Assembly (NCBI RefSeq): GCF_003666245.1
Contig: NZ_MJLZ01000004.1
Coordinates: 62,001 to 126,000 of the forward strand
Source: Brenneria alni
GTDB lineage: Bacteria; Pseudomonadota; Gammaproteobacteria; Enterobacterales; Enterobacteriaceae
Length of the DNA: 64,000 nucleotides
Direction of reading: 5' to 3'
Below the pieces are notes generated by a model. That model searched no databases. It was not told the DNA's origin and saw only the letters and a program-made list of their open reading frames with translations. Positions 29,127 through 39,747 of this stretch are shown here, in pieces (within the stretch, counting starts at the first letter, position 1; each line of letters opens with the position of its first letter). Both the position numbers and the translations under genes were made by a program.

Positions 29127-30599
29127 ATGGCTCGACAAGATATTCAACATGCTATTCAGGGCAATCCTACCCTGCGCCGTGAGCTTAAAGCCCGGCATTT
29201 GACGATGATCGCCATTGGCGGTTCGATTGGCACCGGATTGTTTGTCGCTTCCGGGGCAACGGTTTCACAGGCAGGGCCGGGCGGTGCTTTATTATCTTAT
29301 GCTCTGATCGGTTTGATGGTTTACTTCCTGATGACCAGTCTGGGAGAACTGGCGGCATTTATGCCGACATCCGGCTCATTTTCCACCTATGGCGCCCGCT
29401 ATGTTGAAGAGGGGTTCGGTTTCGCATTGGGTTGGAACTACTGGTACAACTGGGCGGTCACGATTGCGGTTGATCTGGTTGCCGCTCAGTTGGTGATGGG
29501 GTATTGGTTCCCGGAGGTGTCAGGCTGGGTTTGGAGTGCACTGTTTCTGGCGGTGATGGTGCTGTTAAACATCATTTCAGTAAAAGGCTTCGGTGAAGCG
29601 GAATATTGGTTTTCGATGATTAAAGTCGTCACGGTGGTAATTTTTATCGCCGTCGGCATATTGATGATTGTGGGTATTCTGCGTGGCGCTGAAAATGCAG
29701 GGCTCCATAATTGGCGGATTGGCGATGCGCCCTTTGCTGGCGGATTTTCCGCCATGATTGGTGTGGCGATGATCGTTGGTTTTTCGTTCCAGGGGACAGA
29801 GCTTATCGGCGTGGCTGCGGGGGAATCGAAAGATCCGCAAAAAAATATCCCTCGGGCGATTCGTCAGGTATTTTGGCGTATTCTGCTGTTTTATATTTTC
29901 GCTATCCTGATCATCAGCCTGATTATTCCCTACACTGATCCTAACTTGCTGCGTAATGATGTAAAAGACATTGCCGTTAGCCCATTTACCTTAGTGTTCC
30001 AGAATGCAGGCTTACTGTCAGCCGCCGCGGTGATGAACGCTGTTATCCTCACTGCGGTGTTGTCGGCAGGAAATTCCGGGATGTATGCCTGTACTCGTAT
30101 GCTGTTTACTTTGGCTTGCGAAGGTAAGGCCCCGCGTATGTTTGCCAAGCTGTCAAAAGGCGGAGTCCCGCGTAATGCGCTGTACGCCACGACAGTGGTT
30201 GCCGGGTTGTGTTTCCTGTCCTCCATGTATGGAAACCAGACGGTCTATCTTTGGTTGTTAAACACCTCGGGCATGACCGGTTTTATCGCCTGGTTGGGGA
30301 TCGCCATCAGCCATTATCGCTTCCGCCGCGGTTATGTTATGCAAGGGCACGATCTGAATCGTCTTCCCTACCGTTCCAGTTTCTTTCCGCTGGGGCCTGT
30401 CTTTGCGTTCGTGCTCTGCCTGATTATTACCTTAGGGCAGAACTATCAGGCTTTTCTGGAAGATAAGATTGACTGGTATGCTGTAACGGCAACATATGTC
30501 GGTATCCCTTTGTTTTTACTGATCTGGTTTGGTTATAAACTTTCCCGTGGTACGCGTTTCATCAGGTATCAGGATATGACGTTCCCAGAACATAAGTAA
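29127..30599 (+). CDS. lysP: lysine-specific permease LysP
   Basis: A 490-residue APC-superfamily transporter with 12 membrane segments. Its N-terminal signature is ARHLTMIAIGGSIGTGLFVASG, followed by MTSLGELAAFMPTSGSFSTYG, as in E. coli LysP (489 residues). It imports lysine with protons and in E. coli also restrains the CadC regulator. It follows yeiE on the same strand after 135 bases, the order found in E. coli. A strong terminator follows. Confidence 0.95.
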   Translation: MARQDIQHAIQGNPTLRRELKARHLTMIAIGGSIGTGLFVASGATVSQAGPGGALLSYALIGLMVYFLMTSLGELAAFMPTSGSFSTYGARYVEEGFGFALGWNYWYNWAVTIAVDLVAAQLVMGYWFPEVSGWVWSALFLAVMVLLNIISVKGFGEAEYWFSMIKVVTVVIFIAVGILMIVGILRGAENAGLHNWRIGDAPFAGGFSAMIGVAMIVGFSFQGTELIGVAAGESKDPQKNIPRAIRQVFWRILLFYIFAILIISLIIPYTDPNLLRNDVKDIAVSPFTLVFQNAGLLSAAAVMNAVILTAVLSAGNSGMYACTRMLFTLACEGKAPRMFAKLSKGGVPRNALYATTVVAGLCFLSSMYGNQTVYLWLLNTSGMTGFIAWLGIAISHYRFRRGYVMQGHDLNRLPYRSSFFPLGPVFAFVLCLIITLGQNYQAFLEDKIDWYAVTATYVGIPLFLLIWFGYKLSRGTRFIRYQDMTFPEHK

Positions 30600-30622
30600 G
30601 CTGAAGCCCCCGCTCCCGCACC

Positions 30623-30659
30623 TCGGAATCTATTGATGCTCAATAGATTCCGATTTTTT
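30623..30659 (+). terminator. lysP terminator
   Basis: TCGGAATCTATTGA (30623-30636), a TGC loop, then TCAATAGATTCCGA (30640-30653) form a perfect 14-base stem, followed by a T run. Confidence 0.95.
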
Positions 30660-30972
30660 AGGTGGCGATATTCTACGGTTATTATCATAACAACGATAAT
30701 GAATGAAATTCATTACTCAGACGTTGTTAATTGCTTTCATGCTGTCTACGCTGATGGCATTAATAGTGTCACATGCTTTTCAATACTTAATGATAATGTG
30801 TTTATCACAAAGTAATTTTCTAATGAAATAATTAACTTGCTATGTTTATTGGGCGAATATAGACAGAAGGTTTCATGTGGTATTTGGGGGAGTGAGTGGT
30901 TAGTTTGGTTAGTGGGTTTTGTTACTATCGTTACTTAGGTGTTAACGTATAAATAATAATTAGGGCAGCGCA
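30660..30972. other. AT-rich spacer before the dehydrogenase gene
   Basis: About 310 AT-rich bases with no credible gene. A stretch around 30900-30960 rich in T and A should hold the promoter of the dehydrogenase gene that follows, but I could not assign clear -35 and -10 boxes. Confidence 0.5.
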
Positions 30973-31935
30973 ATGTTAAAAATTACCTTTTTGGATAAAG
31001 GCGCATTACCTGAAACTGTTTTTTTGAAAAAAAATAGTTTTAGACGACCACAATGTCGCCATGAATGGATTGAATATAATCATACCCCTGCCGATCAGGT
31101 TATTGTCCGGGCGAAAAACAGCGATATCATTATTACCAATAAAACGGTATTGACGCGGGAAATCTTGTCAGCGCTTCCCTCTCTGAAACTTATTGCGGTA
31201 ACCGCCACTGGCACAAACACCATTGATACTGTTGCTGCCGAGGAACTGGGCATAGCAGTAAAAAACGTGCCAAATTACTCCACCCAGGCCGTTTCTGAGC
31301 ATACCATTGCCATGATTTTCGCGCTTAAACATAGCCTGATCGCGTGGTATCGCGATCAGCTTAGTGATCGATGGGCCAGCCAGCCGCAGTTTTCTTATTT
31401 TGACCATCCGGTAAAAGATATTGCAGGTTCAACGCTGGGGATTATTGGCGCCGGGGCTATTGGCCGCGAAGTGGCTCGATTGGCGACGGCCCTGGGGATG
31501 AAACCTCTATTCGCGGAACGCCGCGCAGCTGCGCAGTGCCGTCAGGGGTATTTACCGTTTGAGCAGGTATTACAGTCTGCGGACATCATTTCATTGCACT
31601 GTCCGTTGAGCGATGAAACCCGATGCCTGATAAATTCACAAACGCTGGCATTGTGCAAACCCACCGTCTCTATTGTTAATACCGCCAGAGGGGGATTGAT
31701 TGATGAAGCCGCATTATTGTCAGCACTGAAACAACGCAGCATAGCCGGAGCCGCATTGGATTGTCTCACTCAGGAACCGCCATCAAAAGATCATCCATTA
31801 ATGGAAGCCGCAAAAAAATTGCCTAACTTACTGATTACTCCTCATATTGGCTGGACATCAGCCTCATCGTTACAGATATTGATGGAAAAAACGGTTGAGA
31901 ATATTGATGAGTTTGTTCAGCAAAATGGATACTGA
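30973..31935 (+). CDS. D-2-hydroxyacid dehydrogenase (glycerate dehydrogenase-like)
   Basis: A 320-residue NAD-dependent oxidoreductase. The Rossmann motif is LGIIGAGAIGREVARLATAL near residue 155. The catalytic set is Arg in NTARGGLIDE, Glu in LTQEPP and His in TPHIGWTS. The substrate cannot be read from sequence; HprA-type enzymes reduce hydroxypyruvate to glycerate. Base composition is more AT-rich than in its neighbours, and E. coli has no such gene at this point, so it is probably an accessory gene. It has its own promoter region and no partner on its strand. Confidence 0.85.
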   Translation: MLKITFLDKGALPETVFLKKNSFRRPQCRHEWIEYNHTPADQVIVRAKNSDIIITNKTVLTREILSALPSLKLIAVTATGTNTIDTVAAEELGIAVKNVPNYSTQAVSEHTIAMIFALKHSLIAWYRDQLSDRWASQPQFSYFDHPVKDIAGSTLGIIGAGAIGREVARLATALGMKPLFAERRAAAQCRQGYLPFEQVLQSADIISLHCPLSDETRCLINSQTLALCKPTVSIVNTARGGLIDEAALLSALKQRSIAGAALDCLTQEPPSKDHPLMEAAKKLPNLLITPHIGWTSASSLQILMEKTVENIDEFVQQNGY

Positions 31936-32213
31936 TATGTGCGTATTAGTGACGAATCCTGCTAAAAATGATTTTCATTCACACTATTAACGTGAAGTTA
32001 TTAAATGATATCGGCTTAAACAGGAAAATTTAATATTCTTTATTGAGCTAACATTTATTGGATAAAGGTTCCATTGTTTTCATATTCATTTCTGCTGTCT
32101 GTATTTTTCATATTTTTCGCCTGTGCATATCAGAAAGATAATGGTAATGAGCATCAACGATACGTTGGTTCACTGCCTGAGCTGTGGGATCGTCAGGCAG
32201 TGAAATCTGTGGA
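31936..32213. other. AT-rich spacer between convergent genes
   Basis: An AT-rich gap between the dehydrogenase gene and the end of the permease gene. At 32175-32205 a GATCGTCAGGCAGTG segment mirrors CACTGCCTGAGC at 32170-32182, giving a possible hairpin that would terminate the permease operon. No gene is seen. Confidence 0.4.
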
Positions 32214-33209
32214 TCAGCGTTTCTGAATGTAGGTGATGGCCAGTGCCAGTGCCAGCACCAGGCCTTTTATGATATCCATGGCATAGTAAGGCACTGAGAG
32301 CATGACCAGCCCGTTTTGCAATACGCCGAGAATGACCGCGCCGAGCAGTGTTCCCAGCGCATTAGGTTTGCCGGAACCCGCCAGCGAGAAACCGATATAG
32401 GCGGCGGCCACCGCGTCCATTAAATAACCGCCGCCGGCATTGACCTGTGAGGAACCAATGCGGGACGCCAGTAAAATTCCCCCTGTCGCCGCCAGCAGCG
32501 AAGACAGAATATACGCCTGAACCCGATAGCGCGCCGTTCTGATACCGGCCAGACGTGCCGCTTCAGGGTTACCGCCAATGGCGTACATACGGCGTCCGTG
32601 TTTGGTCAGCGACAAATAGAGTTGTACTACCAACGTGACGACCAACATGATGACGACAATAACGGGGACTTGCCCAAGCGTGGCAAAAAACTCAGGAATG
32701 AGGCCTTCAGCCATTTCACCGCTTGGCAACACCATATTCTGTGTAATGGAGCCACCGTAGCTATAGGTCATCGCCACGCCCTGAATAACGAACAGACTGG
32801 CAAGCGTCGCCAGCATATCGGGGATTTTCAGCACCACGATAAGAAACGCGTTAAACAGCCCTACCAGCGTACACAGCAGCAGCGTCAGAATGATGGCCCC
32901 GGTGGTGTCAAATCCATGCCAGACAAAAAGCGAAATCACCAGTGCATTGGCAAGCGAGGCCGTCGAGCCGACGGAAAGATCGAACCCACCCACGGACAAG
33001 GAAATGGACACGCCAATCGCAATCACGGTAACAATGGCGATCGACCGCAAGATATTGATGATGTTGTAGGGATCAAGAAAGTTATCCGCTGCCAGACCGA
33101 AAAGCGTAATCAAGGCAACAACGGTAATCAACATTCCCCATTTATATAGGAACTGAAAAAAATGATGGCGAAAGGGGAGCGCCCCGTTAGGTGAAAGTTG
33201 GTGACTCAC
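32214..33209 (-). CDS. sugar-type ABC importer permease (RbsC/MglC-like)
   Basis: A 331-residue inner-membrane permease of the branched (BPD_transp_2) family with 8-10 membrane segments. Signature parts are GVSISLSVGGFDLSVGS, LATLASLFVIQGVAM and AIGGNPEAARLAGIRT, typical of ribose, galactose and autoinducer-2 importers. The sugar is not evident. It overlaps the ATPase gene by 4 bases. No periplasmic binding protein gene lies nearby on either side, which is unusual for this class. Confidence 0.88.
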   Translation of the reverse strand: MSHQLSPNGALPFRHHFFQFLYKWGMLITVVALITLFGLAADNFLDPYNIINILRSIAIVTVIAIGVSISLSVGGFDLSVGSTASLANALVISLFVWHGFDTTGAIILTLLLCTLVGLFNAFLIVVLKIPDMLATLASLFVIQGVAMTYSYGGSITQNMVLPSGEMAEGLIPEFFATLGQVPVIVVIMLVVTLVVQLYLSLTKHGRRMYAIGGNPEAARLAGIRTARYRVQAYILSSLLAATGGILLASRIGSSQVNAGGGYLMDAVAAAYIGFSLAGSGKPNALGTLLGAVILGVLQNGLVMLSVPYYAMDIIKGLVLALALAITYIQKR

Positions 33210-34720
33210 GCGGGAGTTCCTCCAGTTGAATACAATAATAATGTTTCTTCATCGATGGTTGATGCGTCCAGTTCCGCGACGATCTTCCCATCCCACAATA
33301 CACAGATACGGTCACACAGACCGACAAGTTCGGAAAATTCACCCGACGCATAGATGATGCCTTTACCTTGTCGGGCAAGTCCGTCAATCAGTGAGAACAG
33401 ATCCTGTTTCGCCTTGATGTCGACACCTTTGGTGGGTTCATCAAAGATCAGTACCTGTGCCTCACTGCGCAGCCATTTGCCAATCGCCACTTTTTGCTGA
33501 TTACCCCCCGATAACCGCGCCAGTTTCTGCATCGGCCCGGTGGTGCGTATGCTTAACTGCGCAATGATCTGTCTGGCCCAGACCAGCGCCTGCTGATGGC
33601 TGAATATCCCCCAGCGGGAAAAGCTGTCGCTGGCGCTAACGCTGAGATTCATGACGACAGACTCATCAATAAAGATGCCTTCTTTACGCCGCTCTTCGGG
33701 AATGAATGCAATACACTGTTCAACAGACCGATAAGGTGAATGCGGTCGCCATGAGTGGCCGTTATACTCTCCCTGGTCAATGTGGCTGGGCGTTGCACCG
33801 AACAGCGCTTTACATAGTTCGGTTTTCCCCGCGCCGGCCAGTCCGGCGATCCCCAGGATTTCTCCTTTATGCAGCGTCAGAGAGATATCCCGTAACAGGG
33901 TTTCATCGTGCAGCCCTTTGACCTGAAGCAGCGGATCTTGCTGTGGCATGGCGCGGCGCGGCGGGAAGATATCATCCAGTTGGTGACCCAGCATCCTTTC
34001 AACGATCTGTTCTCCACTTAGCCCTTGCATCGCGCCACTGCTAACCCGTTCGCCGTCACGCAGCACCGTCAGCGTATCGCAGATTTCATTGAGTTCGTGG
34101 ATGCGGTGAGAAATGAAAACGATACCGATCCCCTCAGCCTGTAGACGCCTAACCACCTGAAACAGGCGTGCGCTTTCTTCCTGGTCGAGTGGGGCGGTCG
34201 GCTCATCTAAAATCAAAAAACGGCATTCATGGGATAATGCTCTGGCTAACAGAATTTGCTGTTTTTCCGCCAGCGAGCAACGATCCAGCCGCTGGCGCAC
34301 ATTCAGGCGGATGCCGAGCTGATCGAGTAAAGCCTGCGCCTGGCGATAAAGCTGCGGCCAGTTGAGAACATGCCCGCTCTGCGCCAGCGTATCCAGCATA
34401 ATATTTTCCGCGACCGACAGGGTCGGCACCAGCGCGATATCGACTTCCTGCTGCACCAGATGGATACCATGCTGCTTTGCCGCCCGTGGCGAATGAATGT
34501 CAACCCGCGTGCCATCAATAGTAATGTCGCCGCTGTAATGGCTGTAGGCGCCGGACAGAATAGTCATTAACGTCGATTTACCGGCGCCGTTTGCGCCAGT
34601 TAAGGCATGGATAGAGCCACCCTGTAGTGTGAAATCAACTTGTTTCAGCGCGTGAAAGCCAGAAAATGAGATGGAAATATTGCGCATTTCCAGTCGGGTT
34701 TGTTGGGGGGTAGACATCAT
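33206..34720 (-). CDS. sugar-type ABC importer ATPase (RbsA-like, two domains)
   Basis: A 504-residue fused ATPase. The first domain has Walker A TGANGAGKSTLMTILSG, signature CSLAEKQQILLARAL and Walker B FLILDEPTAPLD. The second domain has a degenerate P-loop GLAGAGKTELCKALFG, signature RLSGGNQQKVAIGKWL and LIFDEPTKGVD. This asymmetry is normal for RbsA, MglA and XylG types. It energises the permease encoded downstream. The start MMSTPQQ or the next ATG is 230 bases from the divergent hcxA-like gene. Confidence 0.88.
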   Translation of the reverse strand: MMSTPQQTRLEMRNISISFSGFHALKQVDFTLQGGSIHALTGANGAGKSTLMTILSGAYSHYSGDITIDGTRVDIHSPRAAKQHGIHLVQQEVDIALVPTLSVAENIMLDTLAQSGHVLNWPQLYRQAQALLDQLGIRLNVRQRLDRCSLAEKQQILLARALSHECRFLILDEPTAPLDQEESARLFQVVRRLQAEGIGIVFISHRIHELNEICDTLTVLRDGERVSSGAMQGLSGEQIVERMLGHQLDDIFPPRRAMPQQDPLLQVKGLHDETLLRDISLTLHKGEILGIAGLAGAGKTELCKALFGATPSHIDQGEYNGHSWRPHSPYRSVEQCIAFIPEERRKEGIFIDESVVMNLSVSASDSFSRWGIFSHQQALVWARQIIAQLSIRTTGPMQKLARLSGGNQQKVAIGKWLRSEAQVLIFDEPTKGVDIKAKQDLFSLIDGLARQGKGIIYASGEFSELVGLCDRICVLWDGKIVAELDASTIDEETLLLYSTGGTPA

Positions 34721-34950
34721 GTTCGGTAACGCTCTTGGCGGTAAATATCATCAGAAAACAGTTGTGAAAGGTAACATATAACCAGCAGAATTTAATACAG
34801 ATTCAGCGCCAGGAGGGGGGAAGACTATGAATGAAAAAGCATAAGTTAAGTAAAAAAATTCTTAAACCGCGTCGGGCAAGTGAATAAGATGGCGTTATCA
34901 GCAAATTTGGCTTTCATTGTAAGAAATCGCACCGCAAGGAATATCAGAAG

Positions 34951-36039
34951 ATGAACACAACGGCAATCCGCGTACAGGCAGGCCCGGCCAACTATTTTTC
35001 TTTCCCAGGGGCAATCGATAAATTGCTGACGTTTTATCCGCCTGAGGTGTTGAACAACGCATTATGGATAGCCGGTGAGCGGGCGTTAGCGGCGGCAAGG
35101 CCCTATCTCCCCACTGAATTTGATGCGCCATCGGCTCGGCGTGTCTTGTTTGGCGCTCATTGCAGTGAGGGGGAGGTGGCAAAACTGGTGGCGCAGGCGG
35201 GGAAAAATTGTCAGGTTGTGATTGGTATCGGCGGCGGAGCCGTACTGGATACGGCAAAGGTGGTGGCGCGTCAGGTGGGGGCGCCGTTGGTGGCAATCCC
35301 GACGATTGCCGCCACCTGCGCCGCCTGGACACCGCTTTCGGTGTGGTATAACGACGCAGGGCAAGCGCTGCGTTTTGATATTTTTCCCGACGCCAATCAC
35401 CTGGTGTTGGTGGAGCCGCGCATTGTTTTAGCGGCGCCCGCAGCGTATCTGCTGGCAGGCATTGGCGACACGCTGGCGAAGTGGTATGAAGCGATGGTAC
35501 TCAGCCCTCAGCCTGAAACCTTGTCTTTAACCGTGCGTCTTGGGTTACAGACTGCGCTGGACATTCGCGATGTATTACTGCAAAAAAGCGCATCCGCGCT
35601 GGATGCGGCAACCCGCGGTACGCTGACACAGGATTTTCTGGATGTTGTCGATGCCATTATTGCTGGCGGCGGCATGGTCGGCGGGCTAGGGGAGCGCTAC
35701 ACCAGGGTGGCGGCAGCGCACGCGGTACACAATGGGCTAACGGTATTGCCGCAGACTGAGCGCTTTCTGCATGGCACAAAAGTCGCCTATGGCATATTGG
35801 TTCAGAGTGCCCTGTTGGGCGATTACAAAACGTTACGGCAATTGAAAGCCGCCTATAAGGTGCTGGGGTTGCCGACATCGCTGTCTGAACTGAGTGTGGA
35901 TATTAACGATGGGGCGTCTGTTCAGGCCATCATTGAGCGTACCCTGCAACACGGCGAGTCTATTCACTATTTGCCGTTAACGCTGAATGCGTCAGTTCTG
36001 TTGGACGCGTTTAAAACGGTTGAGACCGAGGCCGAATAA
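34951..36039 (+). CDS. hcxA: hydroxycarboxylate dehydrogenase A-like (YbdH)
   Basis: A 362-residue iron/zinc alcohol dehydrogenase-family protein. VIGIGGGAVLDTAKVVAR binds NAD(P); TIAATCAAWTPLSVWYND and LLAGIGDTLAKWYEA and AAAHAVHNGL carry the metal-binding Asp and His residues. It resembles E. coli HcxA (YbdH) across its length, an enzyme that reduces 2-oxoacids such as 2-oxobutyrate and 2-oxoglutarate. It is divergent from the ABC importer genes, and a shared intergenic region suggests joint regulation. Confidence 0.85.
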   Translation: MNTTAIRVQAGPANYFSFPGAIDKLLTFYPPEVLNNALWIAGERALAAARPYLPTEFDAPSARRVLFGAHCSEGEVAKLVAQAGKNCQVVIGIGGGAVLDTAKVVARQVGAPLVAIPTIAATCAAWTPLSVWYNDAGQALRFDIFPDANHLVLVEPRIVLAAPAAYLLAGIGDTLAKWYEAMVLSPQPETLSLTVRLGLQTALDIRDVLLQKSASALDAATRGTLTQDFLDVVDAIIAGGGMVGGLGERYTRVAAAHAVHNGLTVLPQTERFLHGTKVAYGILVQSALLGDYKTLRQLKAAYKVLGLPTSLSELSVDINDGASVQAIIERTLQHGESIHYLPLTLNASVLLDAFKTVETEAE

Positions 36040-36089
36040 CAATGAGCGGATTAGAAAACTATTGATAGAGGTTCCTAATCCGCCCACTT

Positions 36090-36443
36090 TTACTGCAATT
36101 TCTCGTAGGGAAAAGAACTCTTGATGTAGCGGGAGTAATACCGATGTTTGGCCGAGCTTGACATAAGCTCTTCATAAATCATTCGTGCCACTCCCATATA
36201 TTGATATACGCTGCCATTCAGCAGTTCTACTTCCAATATGCTTTTTTCTGCATCGTACCCGACGGCAAACAACTCTGATGATATAACCCGTTTTCTTTGC
36301 ACAATTAAACACCCCCAATTGAGAAATACCGCGTTTTCGCGGTGAAACAACCTATATTTATTAGACGGATGTTGCAGTTTCGGAATTATAAGTCTTTGCC
36401 TCTGTAATACTTTATCGGCATACTGGCTATTGTCTTTACTCAT
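36090..36443 (-). CDS. KTSC-domain protein with N-terminal extension
   Basis: A 117-residue protein. Residues 60-115 form a KTSC domain (VGYDAEKSILEVELLNGSVY, then YMGVARMIYEELMSSSAKHR and YYSRYIKSSFPYEKL), a small fold named for its conserved residues and found next to lysine-tRNA synthetase-like and nucleic acid proteins. The first 55 residues are basic and I do not recognise them. The function is unknown. It lies alone between the hcxA-like gene (convergent) and frmB. Confidence 0.75.
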   Translation of the reverse strand: MSKDNSQYADKVLQRQRLIIPKLQHPSNKYRLFHRENAVFLNWGCLIVQRKRVISSELFAVGYDAEKSILEVELLNGSVYQYMGVARMIYEELMSSSAKHRYYSRYIKSSFPYEKLQ

Positions 36444-36529
36444 TAAAAATCAGGAATCCGTTAATTGCGATCCCTGATTTTCTGCTAAATGATTCCGTAG
36501 CCAGGTTTGTCAACGGTGTGAATATTTTT

Positions 36530-37375
36530 TTATTGCTGATGCAAATATTGCGCGTGGAAGCGCAGGTGATCCTCAATAAAGCTGGCAATAAAGAAGTAAC
36601 TGTGGTCATAGCCGGACTGCGTCCGCAATGTGAGCGGCCAGTCGTGCTGACGGGCTAATTCGGCCAGTTTTGCCGGTTGCAACTGGTCGGGTAAAAACTG
36701 ATCGCAATCTCCTTGATCGACAAGTATGGGCAGTCGGTGTTGGCTGTTCGCCAGCAAATGGCAACTATCATACGGCAACCACTGTGTTTCATCCTCGCCC
36801 AGATAAGCGCTCAATGCTTTACGTCCCCACGGAACCTGGCAGGGATTAACGATCGGTGCAAAGGCTGACGCGGACAGATAACCACCGGGATTCCGCAATG
36901 CCAGCATCAGCGCGCCGTGCCCCCCCATCGAGTGTCCGCTGATTGACTGACGGTGGTTAACGTTAAAATGTTGCTGAATCAATGTCGGCAGTTCAACACT
37001 GACGTAGTCGTACATTTGGTAATGCGCAGCCCAGGGTTGCCGGGTGGCATTGACGTAAAATCCGGCGCCCTGGCCAAGATCATATCCGGCATCATCTGCC
37101 ACGTTTTTACCCCGAGGGCTGGTATCCGGCATTACCAGAACCAGCCCAAGCTCGGCGGCAGTACGCTGGGCTCCCGCTTTGGTGGTGAAATTTTCATCGT
37201 TACAGGTTAACCCCGATAGCCAGTAAAGCACGGGGGGCGGGGTATCATCGAACGTAGGCGGCAGGTAGATACTGAACGTCATGTTGCTGTTCAGCGTATC
37301 AGAAGCATGGCGGTAGCGCTGTTGCCAGCCGCCAAACATGCGGTGTTCTTCCAAAAGTTCCAGTGACAGGTTCAT
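36530..37375 (-). CDS. frmB: S-formylglutathione hydrolase
   Basis: A 281-residue esterase-D family enzyme that hydrolyses S-formylglutathione to formate and glutathione, the second step of glutathione-dependent formaldehyde removal. The nucleophile is the Ser in [16 protein letters not shown] (about residue 148), with Asp in [11 protein letters not shown] and His in GYDHSYFFI. It lies 26 bases after frmA on the same strand, so the two enzymes form an operon. E. coli has two paralogues, frmB and yeiG; this one could be named for either. Confidence 0.93.
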   Translation of the reverse strand: MNLSLELLEEHRMFGGWQQRYRHASDTLNSNMTFSIYLPPTFDDTPPPVLYWLSGLTCNDENFTTKAGAQRTAAELGLVLVMPDTSPRGKNVADDAGYDLGQGAGFYVNATRQPWAAHYQMYDYVSVELPTLIQQHFNVNHRQSISGHSMGGHGALMLALRNPGGYLSASAFAPIVNPCQVPWGRKALSAYLGEDETQWLPYDSCHLLANSQHRLPILVDQGDCDQFLPDQLQPAKLAELARQHDWPLTLRTQSGYDHSYFFIASFIEDHLRFHAQYLHQQ

Positions 37376-37401
37376 CTCTGTGCTGCCTCCTTAATGGTTT
37401 T

Positions 37402-38544
<1,143 letters not shown>

Positions 38545-38584
38545 TTATGTTGGTGAAAAGTTTAATATTTGTTAATAAATAATT

Positions 38585-39466
38585 TTAGCGGTTCGTATCT
38601 CTGTCGGGGAACTGCGCCATGATGAGCTTTTTCAGGGCCTCAACATTGGGGCCGAAGGCGTCGCGCCGCCAGATGAGCCAGGTTGCCGTATCCGCTATTT
38701 CCGGCGGTAATTCATGCACCTGAACACGTTCATTTGCCGGTAAGCACTCCAGTACGGAATGTGGGATCAGCGCCAGCCCGGCACCGCTGGCAACACAGGC
38801 AAGCATGGTATGATACGACTGAATTTCCATGATGGCGCCAGGTACGACGCCATCTTGCTTAAACCACGTTTCCAGACGTGATCGGTACGAGCAAGTGGGC
38901 CGGAAAGCAAACAGCGTGTCGCCGCTGGCATCGCCTGCATGGCTGATCGGGGCATGGTTGGTGCCGGATATCAAGACCAGACGCTCGGGGTATGACAGGC
39001 AGCCGTTGAGTTCATCATAGACTACCGGGCCATCCACTAACGCGGCTGCCAGGGTTCCGGCGCGAACACGCTCGATTACCTCTCCTGATGTTCCGGTGCT
39101 TAACGACAGCGCGACATCCGGGTAATGCTGATGATAAGCCGCCAGCAGACCTGGCAGGCGGGTCGCAGCGGTACTTTCCATCGATCCTAGAGCAAAATTT
39201 CCTGCCGGTTCGCCAGTGCGGGTCATGCTGATGGCTTCTTCACTCAGCGCCAGAATGCGTTGCGCGTAGCAGAGAAAATTATGCCCGATGGGGGAGAGCC
39301 GCAATCGCTGCTTTTCGCGAATAAACAGAGCGGTTCCCAGTTCCTGCTCAAGCTGGCGCAGGCGGGTAGTGAGGTTTGATGGAACCCGGTGAAGTTGCTC
39401 TGCCGCACGGACGACCGAACCTGTTTTGGCAACAAGGCAGAACATGCGCAACTGAGTCAGATCCAT
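38585..39466 (-). CDS. LysR-type regulator (PtrR/YneJ-like)
   Basis: A 293-residue LysR regulator. The DNA-binding part is MDLTQLRMFCLVAKTGSVVR, with HRVPSNLTTRLRQLEQELGT as recognition helix region. The effector domain shares GSMESTAATRLPG, FRPTCSYRSRLETWF and SYHTMLACVASGAGLALIP with the E. coli PtrR (YneJ) group. Its own divergent neighbour is a broken MFS gene, and frmA follows 61 bases downstream on the same strand. It might regulate frmAB or its former MFS partner. Confidence 0.85.
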   Translation of the reverse strand: MDLTQLRMFCLVAKTGSVVRAAEQLHRVPSNLTTRLRQLEQELGTALFIREKQRLRLSPIGHNFLCYAQRILALSEEAISMTRTGEPAGNFALGSMESTAATRLPGLLAAYHQHYPDVALSLSTGTSGEVIERVRAGTLAAALVDGPVVYDELNGCLSYPERLVLISGTNHAPISHAGDASGDTLFAFRPTCSYRSRLETWFKQDGVVPGAIMEIQSYHTMLACVASGAGLALIPHSVLECLPANERVQVHELPPEIADTATWLIWRRDAFGPNVEALKKLIMAQFPDRDTNR

Positions 39467-39571
39467 TTGTTTCTCTTTTTGTAATTAACTTTGTCTGAAT
39501 TATTCACCTTTTGTGAGTTTAACGGTAAGTCACTTTATTGGCAACGTTCATGTAACAAACAAGGTGAAAGC

Positions 39572-39747
39572 ATGGCTTTAAAAATTGCGTTAACTGGTTT
39601 CCTGGTTTTAGTCGTCGCGATGGGATTGGCCGCTTTGCGTTTACTCTGCAGGTGCCTCTGATGATTGTTGAACATCAACTCACGCTCACCAGTGCTGGTG
39701 TCGTGGCTGCATTGAATTATCTGGGGTATTTATCTGGCAACAAGTAA
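39572..39747 (+). pseudogene. broken YbfB/YjiJ-type MFS transporter gene (N-terminal part)
   Basis: From ATG 39572 the frame reads MALKIALTGFLVLVVAMG, then loses frame by one base. In the shifted frame it continues IGRFAFTLQVPLMIVEHQLT and ends NYLGYLSGNK with a TAA. The GIGRFAFTP-x3-LM and NYLGYL signatures belong to YbfB/YjiJ-type major facilitator proteins of about 400 residues, so only the first ~60 codons remain. An AAGG site precedes the ATG. Divergent pairing of such MFS genes with a LysR regulator is common. Confidence 0.75.
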
